Source of the DNA: Nematostella vectensis
Lineage: Eukaryota > Cnidaria > Anthozoa > Actiniaria > Edwardsiidae
Assembly (NCBI RefSeq): GCF_932526225.1
Contig: NC_064041.1
Coordinates: forward strand, 9,470,813 to 9,530,812
Direction: 5' to 3'
Length of the DNA stretch: 60,000 nt
In this document: positions 1 to 10,080 of the stretch, piece after piece
Layout of the letters: each line of letters opens with the position of its first letter
How positions within the stretch are numbered: the stretch's first letter is position 1
Notes under the pieces: generated by a model
What the model was told of the DNA's origin: nothing
Database searches by the model: none
The model's input: only the letters and a program-made list of their open reading frames with translations
Translations under genes and position numbers: made by a program

Positions 1-381
1 ACTGAGATTCCAAGAACGAGGCTCAGATAACAGCAAAATATTGTTTTTTTAGTGCGATGCCTTCTAAAAATCAAATTGTGTTCATTATGATAGCCTTCTG
101 TCTTTAATAATATTTTTGTATTTTTCAGTTGTGTAATGCGAAAATATGAACAGTCTTGCCTCAACTGAAAATTAGACGTTCTTATAAAAATAAAGGGTAT
201 CCATTATTGGGATATAATGATGAATGATATAATAATGATCACCTGATCAACAAGCTAGTCACAATGAATTATAGTAGACGGAATTGTTCTTGCAGCAATA
301 TCAAAAGACAGTGGGGATATTTTCACAGCCAGGCATTGGTCTTTCCAATCTTCAGTGAGAAGTAATGTCTTTTTTATTTAG
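1..381. other. upstream flank / intron of EMI-EGF gene, no coding seen
   Basis: AT-rich sequence with no supported exon. A signal-peptide exon is expected upstream of the EMI domain but I cannot find one here, so the gene probably starts before the window. Positions 162-194 carry a motif (GAAAATTAGACGTTCTT) that returns near 43.5 kb and, inverted, near 46.75 kb. It is probably the end of an interspersed repeat. Confidence 0.5.
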
Positions 382-513
382 GTTGAATGTCTGCGTTAAG
401 AAGAAAACAGATACTCGAGTTTTTTACGAGTTTCGACCGTACAGTAAAGCTGTTTACAAGCCGTTCCTGCATAGATGCGCCTTCAATCCATTCAAGTTGT
501 GCTCAAGTTACCG
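382..513 (+). CDS. EMI-domain exon (first half), EGFL7/8-like EMI-EGF protein
   Basis: This is an internal exon behind a pyrimidine-rich acceptor (tttttatttag) and before a donor (GTAGGT). It reads 43 codons after one base that completes an upstream codon and leaves CG for the next exon. The peptide holds NVCV, RPYSKAVYKPFLHRC and KLCSSYR. This is the cysteine and aromatic pattern of the first half of an EMI domain, a cysteine-rich module near the N-terminus of secreted proteins such as EGFL7/8, EMILINs and MEGFs. The phase joins the exon at 1852 exactly and rebuilds the CSxYRT turn of the domain. No signal peptide is visible, since it would lie upstream. The protein is inferred to be extracellular. 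The domain assignment is strong; the ortholog is uncertain. Confidence 0.85.
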
Positions 514-1851
514 GTAGGTCAAATCTCGACCAGACGTCTCTCAGCCCCATCTAGTGTTGACGATTTTTCCCCAAGGGGAGAGGAGTGGTGGGTTCATTTG
601 TAGTCCCAAGGAGGGAGGGGGCGTTACAAGGAGGTTTGCGGGGGGTACTCAAATAAACCCAAAATGCCTAAGGGAAACCCAATGCGAACCGTCCAGGGAG
701 AAAAAACAGTTACAATCCTGAGTAGATGTCCCCAGGGAACTCTTAGTCAATTACTTAATTTTATACGGAGTGTTATCCGATTTTGAGTAATCGGTATTAA
801 CGTATTACTCAAATAAGCACCCCGGGACTTATTAAATTGTTCGACCCTCAGGCCTTCGGCGCTTATTCGCGGGAGGTGCTTAAAGGCTGAAGTATTTTTT
901 TTTTTCTTTTAATATCAACCTTATACTACTACGACAGTTTCTCTGTATCTTCATCATTATAACAACCTGGAGTAGCCTTTTTAATAAACCTCCACCCATT
1001 TATTATTCGTCTCTCGCTCCAGTGCTTTCTTAGAATCCCATGGCTTTATAATAGTTCTTTTCCTCAGTCACATAAAACCGCGAGGGCGCTTGTTCGAGTG
1101 AATACTGTACATTATGTTCTTAAAATGTGTCATTGCAAATTGGCTTACAAAAAATACAAAGCAATTGAAAGTGTGTTTTACCTTGAAAAATATTCCCGCC
1201 GGTGCATTTTGCGAGTACTGCACAAGTGGTATTTCGCCAACAATGCTCAATTTCAAAATGACTGATATCAGACCCAGGGCCTAAATTAACGGCTAGGTTT
1301 TCTAGTTAGGCGCCAAGCTTTTAAAGTTGTTCCTTATTTGTTTAAAGTGGATTCTATATTTAACAATTAAATTTATAAATAAATTTTTACATTTTTACTT
1401 CCTTCCTATGAAGGTTTTAGAATTCATGAGCAGAGTACAACTTCACAACATTACTTTTTGTACCAAGAATTTATCATATTACAATAATGAAAAAATAATG
1501 TTAAACAGTTAATTCACTAAAGCCCCTTGGGACATATTCTTGTTTAGTGCTCTAAACCCCCACGTTAATCCCACACTTTCCCTATCATATTTATCATATT
1601 ACAATAATGGAAAATTAATGTATTGTTTGCCTAAAGTTTAACCGTAATTTCTGATAAATCTCGCACGCAGACCTAGATTTTCCGCAAAGCATAGGAGAGA
1701 GTCAGACTTACAGGATATATCAGTCCGGATTGTGTGTTTATGTCGTTTATGACTCTATGCCATGTCTTGGAATGTATGACTGTCGTGTCTTGGATTGTGC
1801 GACTATCATGTCATTCAGTATCGAGCAGCTGATTGTATCTTTGTTTCTCAG
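514..1851 (+). other. intron of EMI-EGF gene with repeat-like sequence
   Basis: No coding exon is supported. At 540-660 there is a G-rich stretch. At 795-885 there is a short inverted-repeat-like block (aagcacCcCgg against its mirror near the right end) resembling a small MITE. Short AT-rich repeats containing atttatcatattacaataatg occur at about 1471 and 1588. Confidence 0.5.
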
Positions 1852-1967
1852 GACTTTGTTCCAGTTAGCGCACAAGAAAGTGAAAAAGACGGAGGTCTTG
1901 ACTCGCACGTACTATGATTGTTGCGCGGGTTGGCTTAGGCACCTCGATCACTCCCACTGCACAATTC
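1852..1967 (+). CDS. EMI-domain exon (second half)
   Basis: The acceptor is tttgtttctcag and the donor is GTAAGT. One base (G) completes the CGG arginine left open by the exon at 382. It is followed by 38 codons and one leftover base that the EGF exon at 2440 completes. The peptide contains the paired cysteines of the EMI C-terminus (YYDCCAGW) and a further cysteine (SHCTI). EMI domains typically end in CCxGW/Y just before an EGF module, as here. Three successive exons agreeing in phase and domain order make this a real gene rather than chance frames. The region between YRT and DCC is Lys-rich (AHKKVKKTE). Confidence 0.85.
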
Positions 1968-2227
1968 GTAAGTCACGTGACCTTTTGATGGAGCGGTCCG
2001 CAATTAATTTACATTATTTTCTTGTTCGTTTTCGGATTTAGGCCTGGGCCGAGCTGGCCCCGCGCCCCTCCCCCTATTCTCAGACATTTGGCTTAAAGAT
2101 AACAAGTAATATAAGGAAATACACGGAAGATCATTGAATCGCCCCCCTTTCTTGAAGCACTTGCTTTGGCCCCCCTTTTTAGAGCTCATGAATTCGCACC
2201 CTCCCCCTGCGGAGCGCATTATCCAAG

Positions 2228-2290
2228 ATGGCGGTCGTGGTATGCGAACTCCTTTCGGGGTTTGTGCCGGAAAACTATCAAAGCCTACAG
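2228..2290 (+). CDS. possible alternative first exon with ATGGCGG start
   Basis: ATG lies in the context CCAAGATGGCGG, a YY1-like start-site motif common at animal first exons. It opens 21 codons (MAVVVCELLSGF...) ending at a fair donor (CAG|GTAGGC). The exon ends in phase 0, while the EGF exon at 2440 needs one leftover base, so it does not splice directly into that exon. The preceding 200 bp are C/G-rich. It may be an alternative promoter or a separate transcript. No homology is recognised. Confidence 0.28.
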
Positions 2291-2439
2291 GTAGGCTATA
2301 TCGAATTTTGCCATATCAAGGGTCCGATGTGGCTTTTTAGTATGAAATCTCCTCACAAGACAATGACCGGTAAAAAAAGCGAAGTGTTGCTACGATTTGT
2401 AGCGCGAGTGTGGTTAATACATGTTCTTCCTCCATTTAG

Positions 2440-2541
2440 CAATTTGTGATCCACCATGCTTAAATGGTGGGAGATGTAAGGCTCCGAACACGTGTGCCTG
2501 CCTACCAGGATGGACTGGCAACGACTGCAGTCAACAAGCCG
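2440..2541 (+). CDS. EGF-like domain exon, symmetric phase 1-1
   Basis: The exon is 102 bases, with acceptor tcctccatttag and donor GTGAGA, and is phase 1 at both ends as is typical of shuffled EGF exons. The six cysteines are spaced C-x3-C-x5-C-x5-C-x1-C-x8-C, with CDPPCLNGGRC and CACLPGWTGNDC. The loop after the fifth cysteine has the usual PGWTG turn. The joined start (TIPICDPPC) directly follows the EMI domain, the order of EGFL7/8. No calcium-binding D-x-D/N-E signature precedes the first cysteine. The next EGF or C-terminal exon was not found; a 1.9-kb duplication and a minus-strand pseudogene follow. Those may sit in an intron, or the gene may be truncated. Confidence 0.88.
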
Positions 2542-2639
2542 GTGAGAACGCACCGATGTTCTTCACCTAGAATATGTACGTGCATGGCGCGCGCCTTATT
2601 CTATTAAGCCACGTGCAAACGTTGCCAACATCAGTCAGC

Positions 2640-2815
2640 ATTGCTGCTTCCACTACGCTCAGTTAGCCACAAGTCATGAAATGTTGCGGTCTGCTCCACA
2701 ACACCTCCCAACCTGAGTTCAAGCAGCGCCAGGGCCAGCGTCTCGAGCCTTTCGCCAGCAATGTTTGACACTGTCTGCACGGGGCTTTCCGTACCTTATA
2801 GCCAGAGATTCGTCG
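2640..2815 (-). other. GC-richer patch, possible old minus-strand exon (also 4555-4730)
   Basis: On the minus strand one frame stays open for about 50 codons and reads like protein (AGERLETLALALLELRLG, then FHDLWLTERSGSSNAD before a stop). There is no convincing start or splice site, and a second minus frame is also open. It lies in both copies of the 1.9-kb duplication. I do not recognise a family. It could be a decayed exon or a conserved repeat. Confidence 0.2.
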
Positions 2816-2929
2816 ACACCTATTTTTGTCCTGGTTTTTACGAGTTTTTGTTGTTCGACAGCTTGCGAAGATTGCGGTGACCGCTGGATCGCTGCCGTGG
2901 ACGCGAGATTACAAATATTAGAAAAGGTA

Positions 2930-3537
2930 TTAAAGAGGCGTTGACTGTAAGGTTCGAGAAAAGTTGGAAATTGGCTGAAAAACCAAAATTTTGTTACTTT
3001 GCCTGAATGAAGTATATTATATGACTGATCGATTGACCCAATAATTATTTTTTCTTAAGAATTATTTTTTTCCCTGAGCGACCATTTTTTCAAACACCAC
3101 TTTTTTGACTGCCAAAATCGAAAAATCAGCATTTTTTAAAAATCGTTAAAAAATTAAGAAAAAGACTGAAACAAACGACGTTTATTCTGATGACTAACCT
3201 ATGTAAGTACATTTGAAAGAAGTAAGATTTAAAAGGATGGATCAGAATTTGATACCATGAATCACCAAGATATATAACCTATTTTATCATATATCTACAT
3301 AGCATGCGACTATGCTCCGTTTCGACGGCTATATCTCGAGTAGTTGAGGGTGTCTCCTTTATTTTCTGAAAGTCCTGAAGTTGGGGAAGTTTGTGATTTA
3401 AAAATACCCGCGGGCAACTATATTGTCGGAAGAGGAATATGTCTCAAAAATACCCAAAGTGTAAGTTTTGCTGGAAAGTGATCTGCCAAATTTGGACGAT
3501 AAAGGACTGGAAGCGAGTCTTGATATTTCCTTCCCCA
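2930..3537 (+). repeat. interspersed repeat family R1, copy 1 (copy 2 at 4845-5452)
   Basis: This stretch (from attaaagaggcgttgactg to gatatttcc) is matched, diverged by point changes and small indels, by the reverse complement of 10675-11312. Landmarks shared by all copies are caatatagttgcccgcggg, gccgtcgaaacggagcatag and ttattgggtcaatcgatcag. No coding frame is conserved. It is probably a non-autonomous transposable element; its ends were not resolved. Confidence 0.8.
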
Positions 3538-4327
3538 TAATAAACAAAAACAAAAAGACATCAACAAATATTTTAGACCACGTTTGGGCAACATTTTTTT
3601 TTTAGAAATACTTTCAAAATACCTCAGAAATTCAACTTTTCGCAAAAATGTTATCTGGTATCACGGATCACGTATCACTTCGATAACTGAATTATTAACA
3701 TTATATGATATGTCACATTGGCGGATCTAAAGAGGCATATCCTTGGATGAGGGGTGAACTATCCTAGAAGAAATTTAAAAAAAAAATTACCTAGGGTAAA
3801 TTGATGCATTTCAGCATTTTATATCTTCTATACCGACTGTATGACAAATAAAATAAAACGTTATTTTTATGTCATCAATCTATCCGCAATGGACCTCCAG
3901 CAGGTAATTTTTATTGATTGCATATCATAACGACAACAAAAGCCGTCTTTCTTACACTGATAAATATGAAGAGAATGAAATATGAAGAGAATGTTTCACT
4001 CACTGGCGAAAGCAAACCGTAACCATAAAATGGCGAAAAAGAGAAATAAAGGCTTTTATTTAAAAATAAAAAATAACAATTTTTAGAGAGGCCTTAAAAT
4101 GATGAGGGCGGGGAAGGGAAACATTTGTATTGTTTACTTTGCTTTACAGGGGCACTTGTTCAAAAATGCAATAATTGCATCAGAGTAGACTACCTTGCCC
4201 TTCCTTTAACGCTTAAAGCCATGTGACTTGCTATTGAACGTAGCTGAGTAATTTTTACACTAGCTACGTCGGCTTCTGTTAAACCGCAAAGGTTTGTTCC
4301 AGAAAACAGCACGGGGTGGTTGATCTG

Positions 4328-4513
4328 CTACAGTGCCTCGAGCAAGTTTGATTGGACTTCAGATTGCATTTGCGCAAAGTCTTCAGCTTCGTCGTCTGAC
4401 TCGGTTGTCCCACCTACTATTTTCTTCGCTGCCATTCTAGAAAAGAAGGAAGTAATTTGTTGAGGACGGAGAAACTCCTCAACGCCAAACACGCGCCAGC
4501 CATCGTCATCTCG
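4328..4513 (-). pseudogene. duplicated 3' fragment of the C2H2/helical-module pseudogene
   Basis: This is the copy A version of the last 61 codons and stop of the exon at 6243. It contains GWRVFGVEEFLRPQQITSFF and the acidic tail TTESDDEAEDFAQMQSEVQS. It is cut at the duplication junction and runs on into unrelated sequence. It has no upstream exon of its own and is not expected to be functional. Confidence 0.8.
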
Positions 4514-6428
4514 TTCTATTAAGCCACGTGCAAACGTTGCCAACATCAGTCAGCATTGCTGCTTCCACTACGCTCAGTTAGCCACAAGTCATGAAATGTT
4601 GCGGTCTGCTCCACAACACCTCCCAACCTGAGTTCAAGCAGCGCCAGGGCCAGCGTCTCGAGCCTTTCGCCAGCAATGTTTGACACTGTCTGCACGGGGC
4701 TTTCCGTACCTTATAGCCAGAGATTCGTCGACACCTATTTTTGTCCTGGTTTTTACGAGTTTTTGTTGTTCGACAGCTTGCGAAGATTGCGGTGACCGCT
4801 GGATCGCTGCCGTGGACGCGAGATTACAAATATTAGAAAAGGTATTAAAGAGGCGTTGACTGTAAGGTTCGAGAAAAGTTGGAAATTGGCTGAAAAACCA
4901 AAATTTTGTTACTTTGCCTGAATGAAGTATATTATATGACTGATCGATTGACCCAATAATTATTTTTTCTTAAGAATTATTTTTTTCCCTGAGCGACCAT
5001 TTTTTCAAACACCACTTTTTTGACTGCCAAAATCGAAAAATCAGCATTTTTTAAAAATCGTTAAAAAATTAAGAAAAAGACTGAAACAAACGACGTTTAT
5101 TCTGATGACTAACCTATGTAAGTACATTTGAAAGAAGTAAGATTTAAAAGGATGGATCAGAATTTGATACCATGAATCACCAAGATATATAACCTATTTT
5201 ATCATATATCTACATAGCATGCGACTATGCTCCGTTTCGACGGCTATATCTCGAGTAGTTGAGGGTGTCTCCTTTATTTTCTGAAAGTCCTGAAGTTGGG
5301 GAAGTTTGTGATTTAAAAATACCCGCGGGCAACTATATTGTCGGAAGAGGAATATGTCTCAAAAATACCCAAAGTGTAAGTTTTGCTGGAAAGTGATCTG
5401 CCAAATTTGGACGATAAAGGACTGGAAGCGAGTCTTGATATTTCCTTCCCCATAATAAACAAAAACAAAAAGACATCAACAAATATTTTAGACCACGTTT
5501 GGGCAACATTTTTTTTTTAGAAATACTTTCAAAATACCTCAGAAATTCAACTTTTCGCAAAAATGTTATCTGGTATCACGGATCACGTATCACTTCGATA
5601 ACTGAATTATTAACATTATATGATATGTCACATTGGCGGATCTAAAGAGGCATATCCTTGGATGAGGGGTGAACTATCCTAGAAGAAATTTAAAAAAAAA
5701 ATTACCTAGGGTAAATTGATGCATTTCAGCATTTTATATCTTCTATACCGACTGTATGACAAATAAAATAAAACGTTATTTTTATGTCATCAATCTATCC
5801 GCAATGGACCTCCAGCAGGTAATTTTTATTGATTGCATATCATAACGACAACAAAAGCCGTCTTTCTTACACTGATAAATATGAAGAGAATGAAATATGA
5901 AGAGAATGTTTCACTCACTGGCGAAAGCAAACCGTAACCATAAAATGGCGAAAAAGAGAAATAAAGGCTTTTATTTAAAAATAAAAAATAACAATTTTTA
6001 GAGAGGCCTTAAAATGATGAGGGCGGGGAAGGGAAACATTTGTATTGTTTACTTTGCTTTACAGGGGCACTTGTTCAAAAATGCAATAATTGCATCAGAG
6101 TAGACTACCTTGCCCTTCCTTTAACGCTTAAAGCCATGTGACTTGCTATTGAACGTAGCTGAGTAATTTTTACACTAGCTACGTCGGCTTCTGTTAAACC
6201 GCAAAGGTTTGTTCCAGAAAACAGCACGGGGTGGTTGATCTGCTACAGTGCCTCGAGCAAGTTTGATTGGACTTCAGATTGCATTTGCGCAAAGTCTTCA
6301 GCTTCGTCGTCTGACTCGGTTGTCCCACCTACTATTTTCTTCGCTGCCATTCTAGAAAAGAAGGAAGTAATTTGTTGAGGACGGAGAAACTCCTCAACGC
6401 CAAACACGCGCCAGCCATCGTCATCTCG
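4514..6428. repeat. 1,915-bp tandem direct duplication, copy B
   Basis: This is the second copy. It is continuous on its right with the rest of the pseudogene's last exon (to 6964), so it has the original right-hand context. Both copies contain the same interspersed repeat (2930-3537 and 4845-5452) and the same GC-richer patch (2640-2900 and 4555-4815). Confidence 0.95.
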
Positions 6429-6964
6429 AAGATGACGCATTTCCTTAGCAACATCTTCCGGATTTGCTTTTACCCCTGATCTCTCTCTATGTTTAAATCT
6501 CTTCTCTAGAAAGGTCTTCTGTTTGGTGGTGAAACGCTGAGTGCGTGTATTTTTTACGTCTCGACTCGCCCATCCTTCTGTCATTGTAGATGCTCTTGAC
6601 CCGGCATCTGGGGCCGTCGCGGTCATTAGCACGGCTCCACCTGCCTCTAATCGCTTGGCATAGCCAAGCTTTGCTTGGTCTAGCAGGGGAAGGCTTCTTT
6701 CTTGGTGGAATACGTGTTGACCATACATCAGGTGTTGATCAAGGCGGCCGTGGGTCATATAACTCTTCATGCAGCCATACTCGGTACACTGAAACAGAGG
6801 GTTGTTAGTGTGTTCGACTGTGTCTTGGGGGTCTTCAGTACCTACTTCACCTTCTGCCGCACCGCTTGAGGGTGGCTTCTTTGCTTGGCGCTTGATGACT
6901 GGCACAAAGTCACCAAATCCTGGAGCAGAAGTTATCCATTCGAACTGCCTTTCGCCTGGAAATT
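6243..6964 (-). pseudogene. pseudogene last exon: C2H2-like finger plus C-terminal helical module
   Basis: This is an open frame of about 240 codons to a TAG-like end at 6243. Motifs in order: a basic linker, a finger FQCTEYGCMKSYMTHGRLDQ with HLMYGQH (C-x4-C-x12-H-x4-5-H type), a helix LLDQAKLGYAKRLEAGG, then RTQRFTTKQKTFLEKRFKHR, SGVKANPEDVAKEMR and GWRVFGVEEFLRPQQITSFF. The last part resembles a helix-turn-helix or homeodomain-like fold, and it ends in an acidic tail. This exon is intact and may still be expressed alone, but its upstream exons are broken. Its 3' part is duplicated at 4328-4513. Confidence 0.7.
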
Positions 6965-7047
6965 CTAAAGTATCAAATGACATCAACTTAAACAATTATT
7001 ATGTTTTTATCCTAAGGTGTATATACAATGTTTGAGAACATTATTAT

Positions 7048-7248
7048 CTATGATAAATTATACAATGATGAGAGGATCTGTTGTTGTGTCTCTTCTCTCA
7101 ATGCTGTTTTGCTGAAAATGTACCTATCGCTGTGAAAAGATGCTAAATCCTGACCCTCATGTTTACCCCGAAAAGAGCTCCATGCCTGGAATTCTTCATC
7201 GCCAACACCGTACGCTTTGAAGGCTCTCACGCCAGCTGATGACATCAC
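7048..7248 (-). pseudogene. pseudogene block after the core
   Basis: This block overlaps the end of the core exon in another frame. It encodes AGVRAFKAYGVGDEEFQAWS, SFRGKHEG and SDRYIF before losing similarity and stopping. The RxFKAYGVG motif fits the family segment just ahead of the C-terminal zinc finger. No clear acceptor separates it from the core, so it is probably a junction left by a deletion. Confidence 0.5.
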
Positions 7249-7688
7249 GAAGTTAGAGAGACTGCTGATTCCACTCCACTTAATAGCAGTGCTGTTGATT
7301 GGTCCATGACTGTAACCACTGTATGACTGTCCTGTAGCCCCGACTCGACTATATGGATGAACGTTTGTGCAACCATCTCACCATCTCTCTTGGACTGACA
7401 AACTGTCACGTGCCATGATATTCCCTTCTTACCAAAGAATTCGGACTGCGTCTCCCTGTATTGCGCTGGTAAGTACTTCATTGCGAAGTCTTGGTATACC
7501 AACACTTCGTCATCTTGTCACCCCTCCACGGCGTCTGCCCTGGCTGTATCTTGATGTAACATGCGTAGCTGGTGTGCCTTCCAAGAAAGGATTGCGTCGC
7601 AAGATGCTTTGGACAAAAACAGGGCGTCATCCCGCACATCATCTGGGAGATTTGTCGAGTGTACTAGGGCCACAACTAAATCTAAACA
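7245..7688 (-). pseudogene. pseudogene exon 8, conserved core with in-frame TGA
   Basis: The acceptor (gtttattttcttag) gives phase 0. The frame runs CLDLVVALVHSTNLPDDVRD, then DAILSWKAHQLRMLHQDTAR, then ADAVEG, then TGA (7518-7520), then QDDEVLVYQDFAMKYLPAQY, RETQSEFFGKKGISWHV and FIHIVESGLQDSHTVV. Family-like sequence runs straight across the stop, so the TGA is a nonsense change and not an exon edge. After HTVVTVMDQ the family match fades to a stop at 7245-7247, and roughly a hundred residues seem missing before the next block. Confidence 0.7.
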
Positions 7689-7904
7689 CTAAGAAAATAA
7701 ACAATTTTCCTCACGGGAGAATTTAGCAGTTCTAGTACCGAAAGGACCTTTTTATTTGATACCCATTGTCGTACATTGCAGGCTTAGAACTGCCATGCGC
7801 TCCGAAAGTATTTTTCTAATAACTGTTTATTAGTCATGGTTATTTTGCAAGTTAATGCAAATATGCTCGCCATCTTTTTGCAATGAATATGTGTGTTTGC
7901 TTAC

Positions 7905-8018
7905 AGATTTCAAGGTCTCACAATTGTCGCAAAGCTGATCATGGGTGTGATGGCATTTACAGCCGAAACACTCCTTCTTGGGGTCACTCAGTGCACTCAG
8001 TGCGATAGAACAGTGGAT
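7905..8018 (-). pseudogene. pseudogene exon 7, Cys/His block
   Basis: 114 bases, phase 0 at both ends, with donor TCT|GTAAGC. It encodes IHCSIALSALSDPKKECFGC, KCHHTHDQLCDNC and ETLKS, an ALSDP motif followed by a dense Cys/His cluster that probably binds zinc in intact relatives. Exon 5-6 ends just before it with SDYK, as expected for the family. Confidence 0.68.
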
Positions 8019-8134
8019 CTGAGGATATTCAATGTGTAATTATTGTGTTATTGTTTTATACAATACGTGATTTATAGATTCGTATGCATACTGAAAACGT
8101 TCGGAAACAAAGTCCCCCGTTTACTCGTGATTAC

Positions 8135-8717
8135 CTTGTAATCGCTCTTGATGTACTGTTTTAGGTGTCTTAGGTTGTCTTTTAGGCTACGAACACTCGC
8201 ATCATCAGCACCATGCTGGAGAAGAGTTTCTAAAATGGACACGAGGTCATCAAATCCACGTCCACTTTCAGGATTTACTTTTTCCCTGCTTTTCGGTTTC
8301 TTGTGGAAGTGAGAGTCCAGCACCGATTTCTCGTTGATATCATCTTGCAGCGGTAAACTCATATCGGGTGAGTCTTGGAATTTGCTGCTTTACATCTGCG
8401 AAGCTTACTTTGCTGGCCACCAGACTGAGTAACCGACGTCTAGTCTCCGGATCTTCTGCCAGCTTATAAGACTCCACGACGGCAAGCAGCAGATCGTTGT
8501 CAGTGGATGTCTGCAAGAGTCGGCTACTATCCCTTTGCTCGTCACTGCCTTCCATAGATCTACTGGGGAATTCGGGGCCACAGTCTTGATGACCTCTGCG
8601 ATTATTTGGCTTGTTTTGCTGGCGTGGTGGCGTTTTGTGTTTTAGCAGGTGCATTCTCCCACTGGATTTTCATCATAGATCCTAGAGGCCCTAGACAGCT
8701 TTCCTCCATAAAGAAGA
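8135..8717 (-). pseudogene. pseudogene exon 5-6, helical region with stop and frame changes
   Basis: The acceptor is gcctctccccag. The first frame reads LLYGGKLSRASRIYDENPVG, meets TAA at 8642-8644, and then goes on in the same frame with family-like sequence (KRHHASKTSQIIAEVIKTVA, SPVDLWKAVTSK). From about 8.53 kb the family match moves to another frame (LLLAVVESYKLAEDPETRRR to LTRYEFTAAR, stop). At 8362 a third frame takes over (GRGFDDLVSILETLLQHGAD to LKQYIKSDYK) and reaches a clean donor (AAG|GTAATC). The segment normally lying between the last two blocks seems missing. This is the clearest evidence of decay. Confidence 0.68.
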
Positions 8718-8769
8718 CTGGGGAGAGGCAATTCAGTAGGTGCTTGAGCTGCTGCTAGTGGTCTAATAC

Positions 8770-8903
8770 AAGTCGTCTTGCGATGATGAAGGTTGGTACA
8801 ACGAAGTGTCAGGACTTAGTACCAGTCTGTCGAGATCCTGAGCCAGTGCCTCGGCATCAGGCTCACCTAGGGTGTCGTTCTCATTGCTTCCCTCTACATC
8901 ACC
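8770..8903 (-). pseudogene. pseudogene exon 4, acidic linker
   Basis: 134 bases with acceptor gcgttgtag in phase 0. It encodes an acidic, Ser/Leu-rich linker with ENDTLGEPDAEALAQDLD and LSPDTSLYQPSSSQDD. The donor (TT|GTATTA) is weak and leaves two bases that the acceptor at 8717 would complete to phenylalanine. Low-complexity acidic linkers are consistent with this part of the family. Confidence 0.5.
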
Positions 8904-9680
8904 CTACAACGCAATCAAATCAAGTGATTCGTAAACAGCATCCACTGCAAGTATTTGCCACACCCACCTAACCCGGTGCTAAGAAAAATCTAATCACGGG
9001 CGCATACAGTTAAGTCTAAATGGTCGAAAATAAGGTCCAAATCCAAGAAAAGTAAAACATAATTTGAGTTATTAGGGAGTTCGTGAAGTTCGACCTTACC
9101 CCCACAAAGCTTTGTGCAGCAAGAAAAAAAATCGTTCGAGCAGGAAAAAAAAATCGCTCACCCATCCCATCACTTTTCTACTGGTCCGTCCCTAAAAAAA
9201 ACACAAAACTCGCACGGCAAAATAACAGAAACGACGGTGGGTGGTGAAATATTACACCTTCATGTCTCACCAGTTTACTTCCGGTCGATTACGTAACAAT
9301 CTCCGATGATTTTTAACGAAAAAACCGAAAAATATTTTAAAAATCTAAAGCAGTGAGTCTTTTGAAAGTTTCTTTGAGGAATGTGACTGATAATTTAAAG
9401 CGGATAGCCTGGTGAATAGCGTGTATTCTAATAGATTTTTTGTCTCTTGTCGGTCGGCCCTCTCCGAAGTAAACTGGTGACAATACCATACGCGCTGTAA
9501 CGATAACAATAATAATATTACTTTATTATATCGTCTCAAGTCTTCTAGCATTAAAAAGTTTTCTTATCGGGAAGACATAAAAGATATAAACTGAAATTTG
9601 TATACAGTCTCGCAGAGTATTGTTTCCAATTATTTCGGTGCGGATAAAAAGACATGCGGACACTCACGCACTGTGCATAC

Positions 9681-9730
9681 CTCTATCACTTGATCTCGCG
9701 ATAACTTCTCACGACACTGCCGGCAAATCG
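9681..9730 (-). pseudogene. pseudogene exon 3, CxxC end of N-terminal module
   Basis: A 50-base exon with acceptor tatctttttag and donor GAG|GTATGC. Two bases complete the codon from exon 2, then come 16 codons (ICRQCREKLSRDQVIE). The Cys pair continues the Cys-rich module. The end is phase 0, which fits the next block at 8903. Confidence 0.6.
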
Positions 9731-9800
9731 CTAAAAAGATAATAATATTTTATCTTGGTCTTGGTTTTCTTTAATCGTGTTCTACATATTTGTCACGTAC

Positions 9801-10016
9801 CTGATCCGATAGTTAATAACCTTCCTGTGAGTTTAAAGATACATTGAGAGAGATGCTTATTAACAGAGCGATCAGCTGTATGGTGTTTGGAAGGGTGTGC
9901 AGAGACTGTCTCTGGAACACAGCATTGTTTGTTTCGTCCCCGCCATCCAAGGCCATAGCTGTTTCGATGCTTTGGGCACACCGAAAAGCTCAATGACTCG
10001 AACCCCTCAAAGAAAC
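9801..10016 (-). pseudogene. pseudogene exon 2, Cys-rich N-terminal module
   Basis: 216 bases with acceptor tgtttatcttag and donor GTACGTG, phase 1 at both ends. It encodes FSVCPKHRNSYGLGWRGRNK, CVPETVSAHPSKH and a C-terminal GRLLTIGSG. The following exon continues with A-ICRQCREKL. The GSG-x-x-C-x-x-C arrangement recalls the small Cys-rich N-terminal module of the family. The exon itself has no stop or frameshift. Confidence 0.65.
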
Positions 10017-10080
10017 CTAAGATAAACAGTCCTTTTAAAACTTGGTAAAATGCCGTAGCCGTGCAAATGCAGACCCTTAC

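Larger units (their letters stand above)
2599..4513. repeat. 1,915-bp tandem direct duplication, copy A
   Basis: Positions 2599-4513 recur at 4514-6428 with an offset of exactly 1,915 bases, and I saw no mismatch, including in a ten-T run. The left junction is in unique sequence (cgcgccta|ttctattaag). The right junction lies inside the coding frame of the minus-strand pseudogene's last exon. Copy A therefore carries only the last 61 codons of that exon, plus its downstream flank and an interspersed repeat. Identity this high suggests either a very recent duplication or an assembly artefact. Confidence 0.95.
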
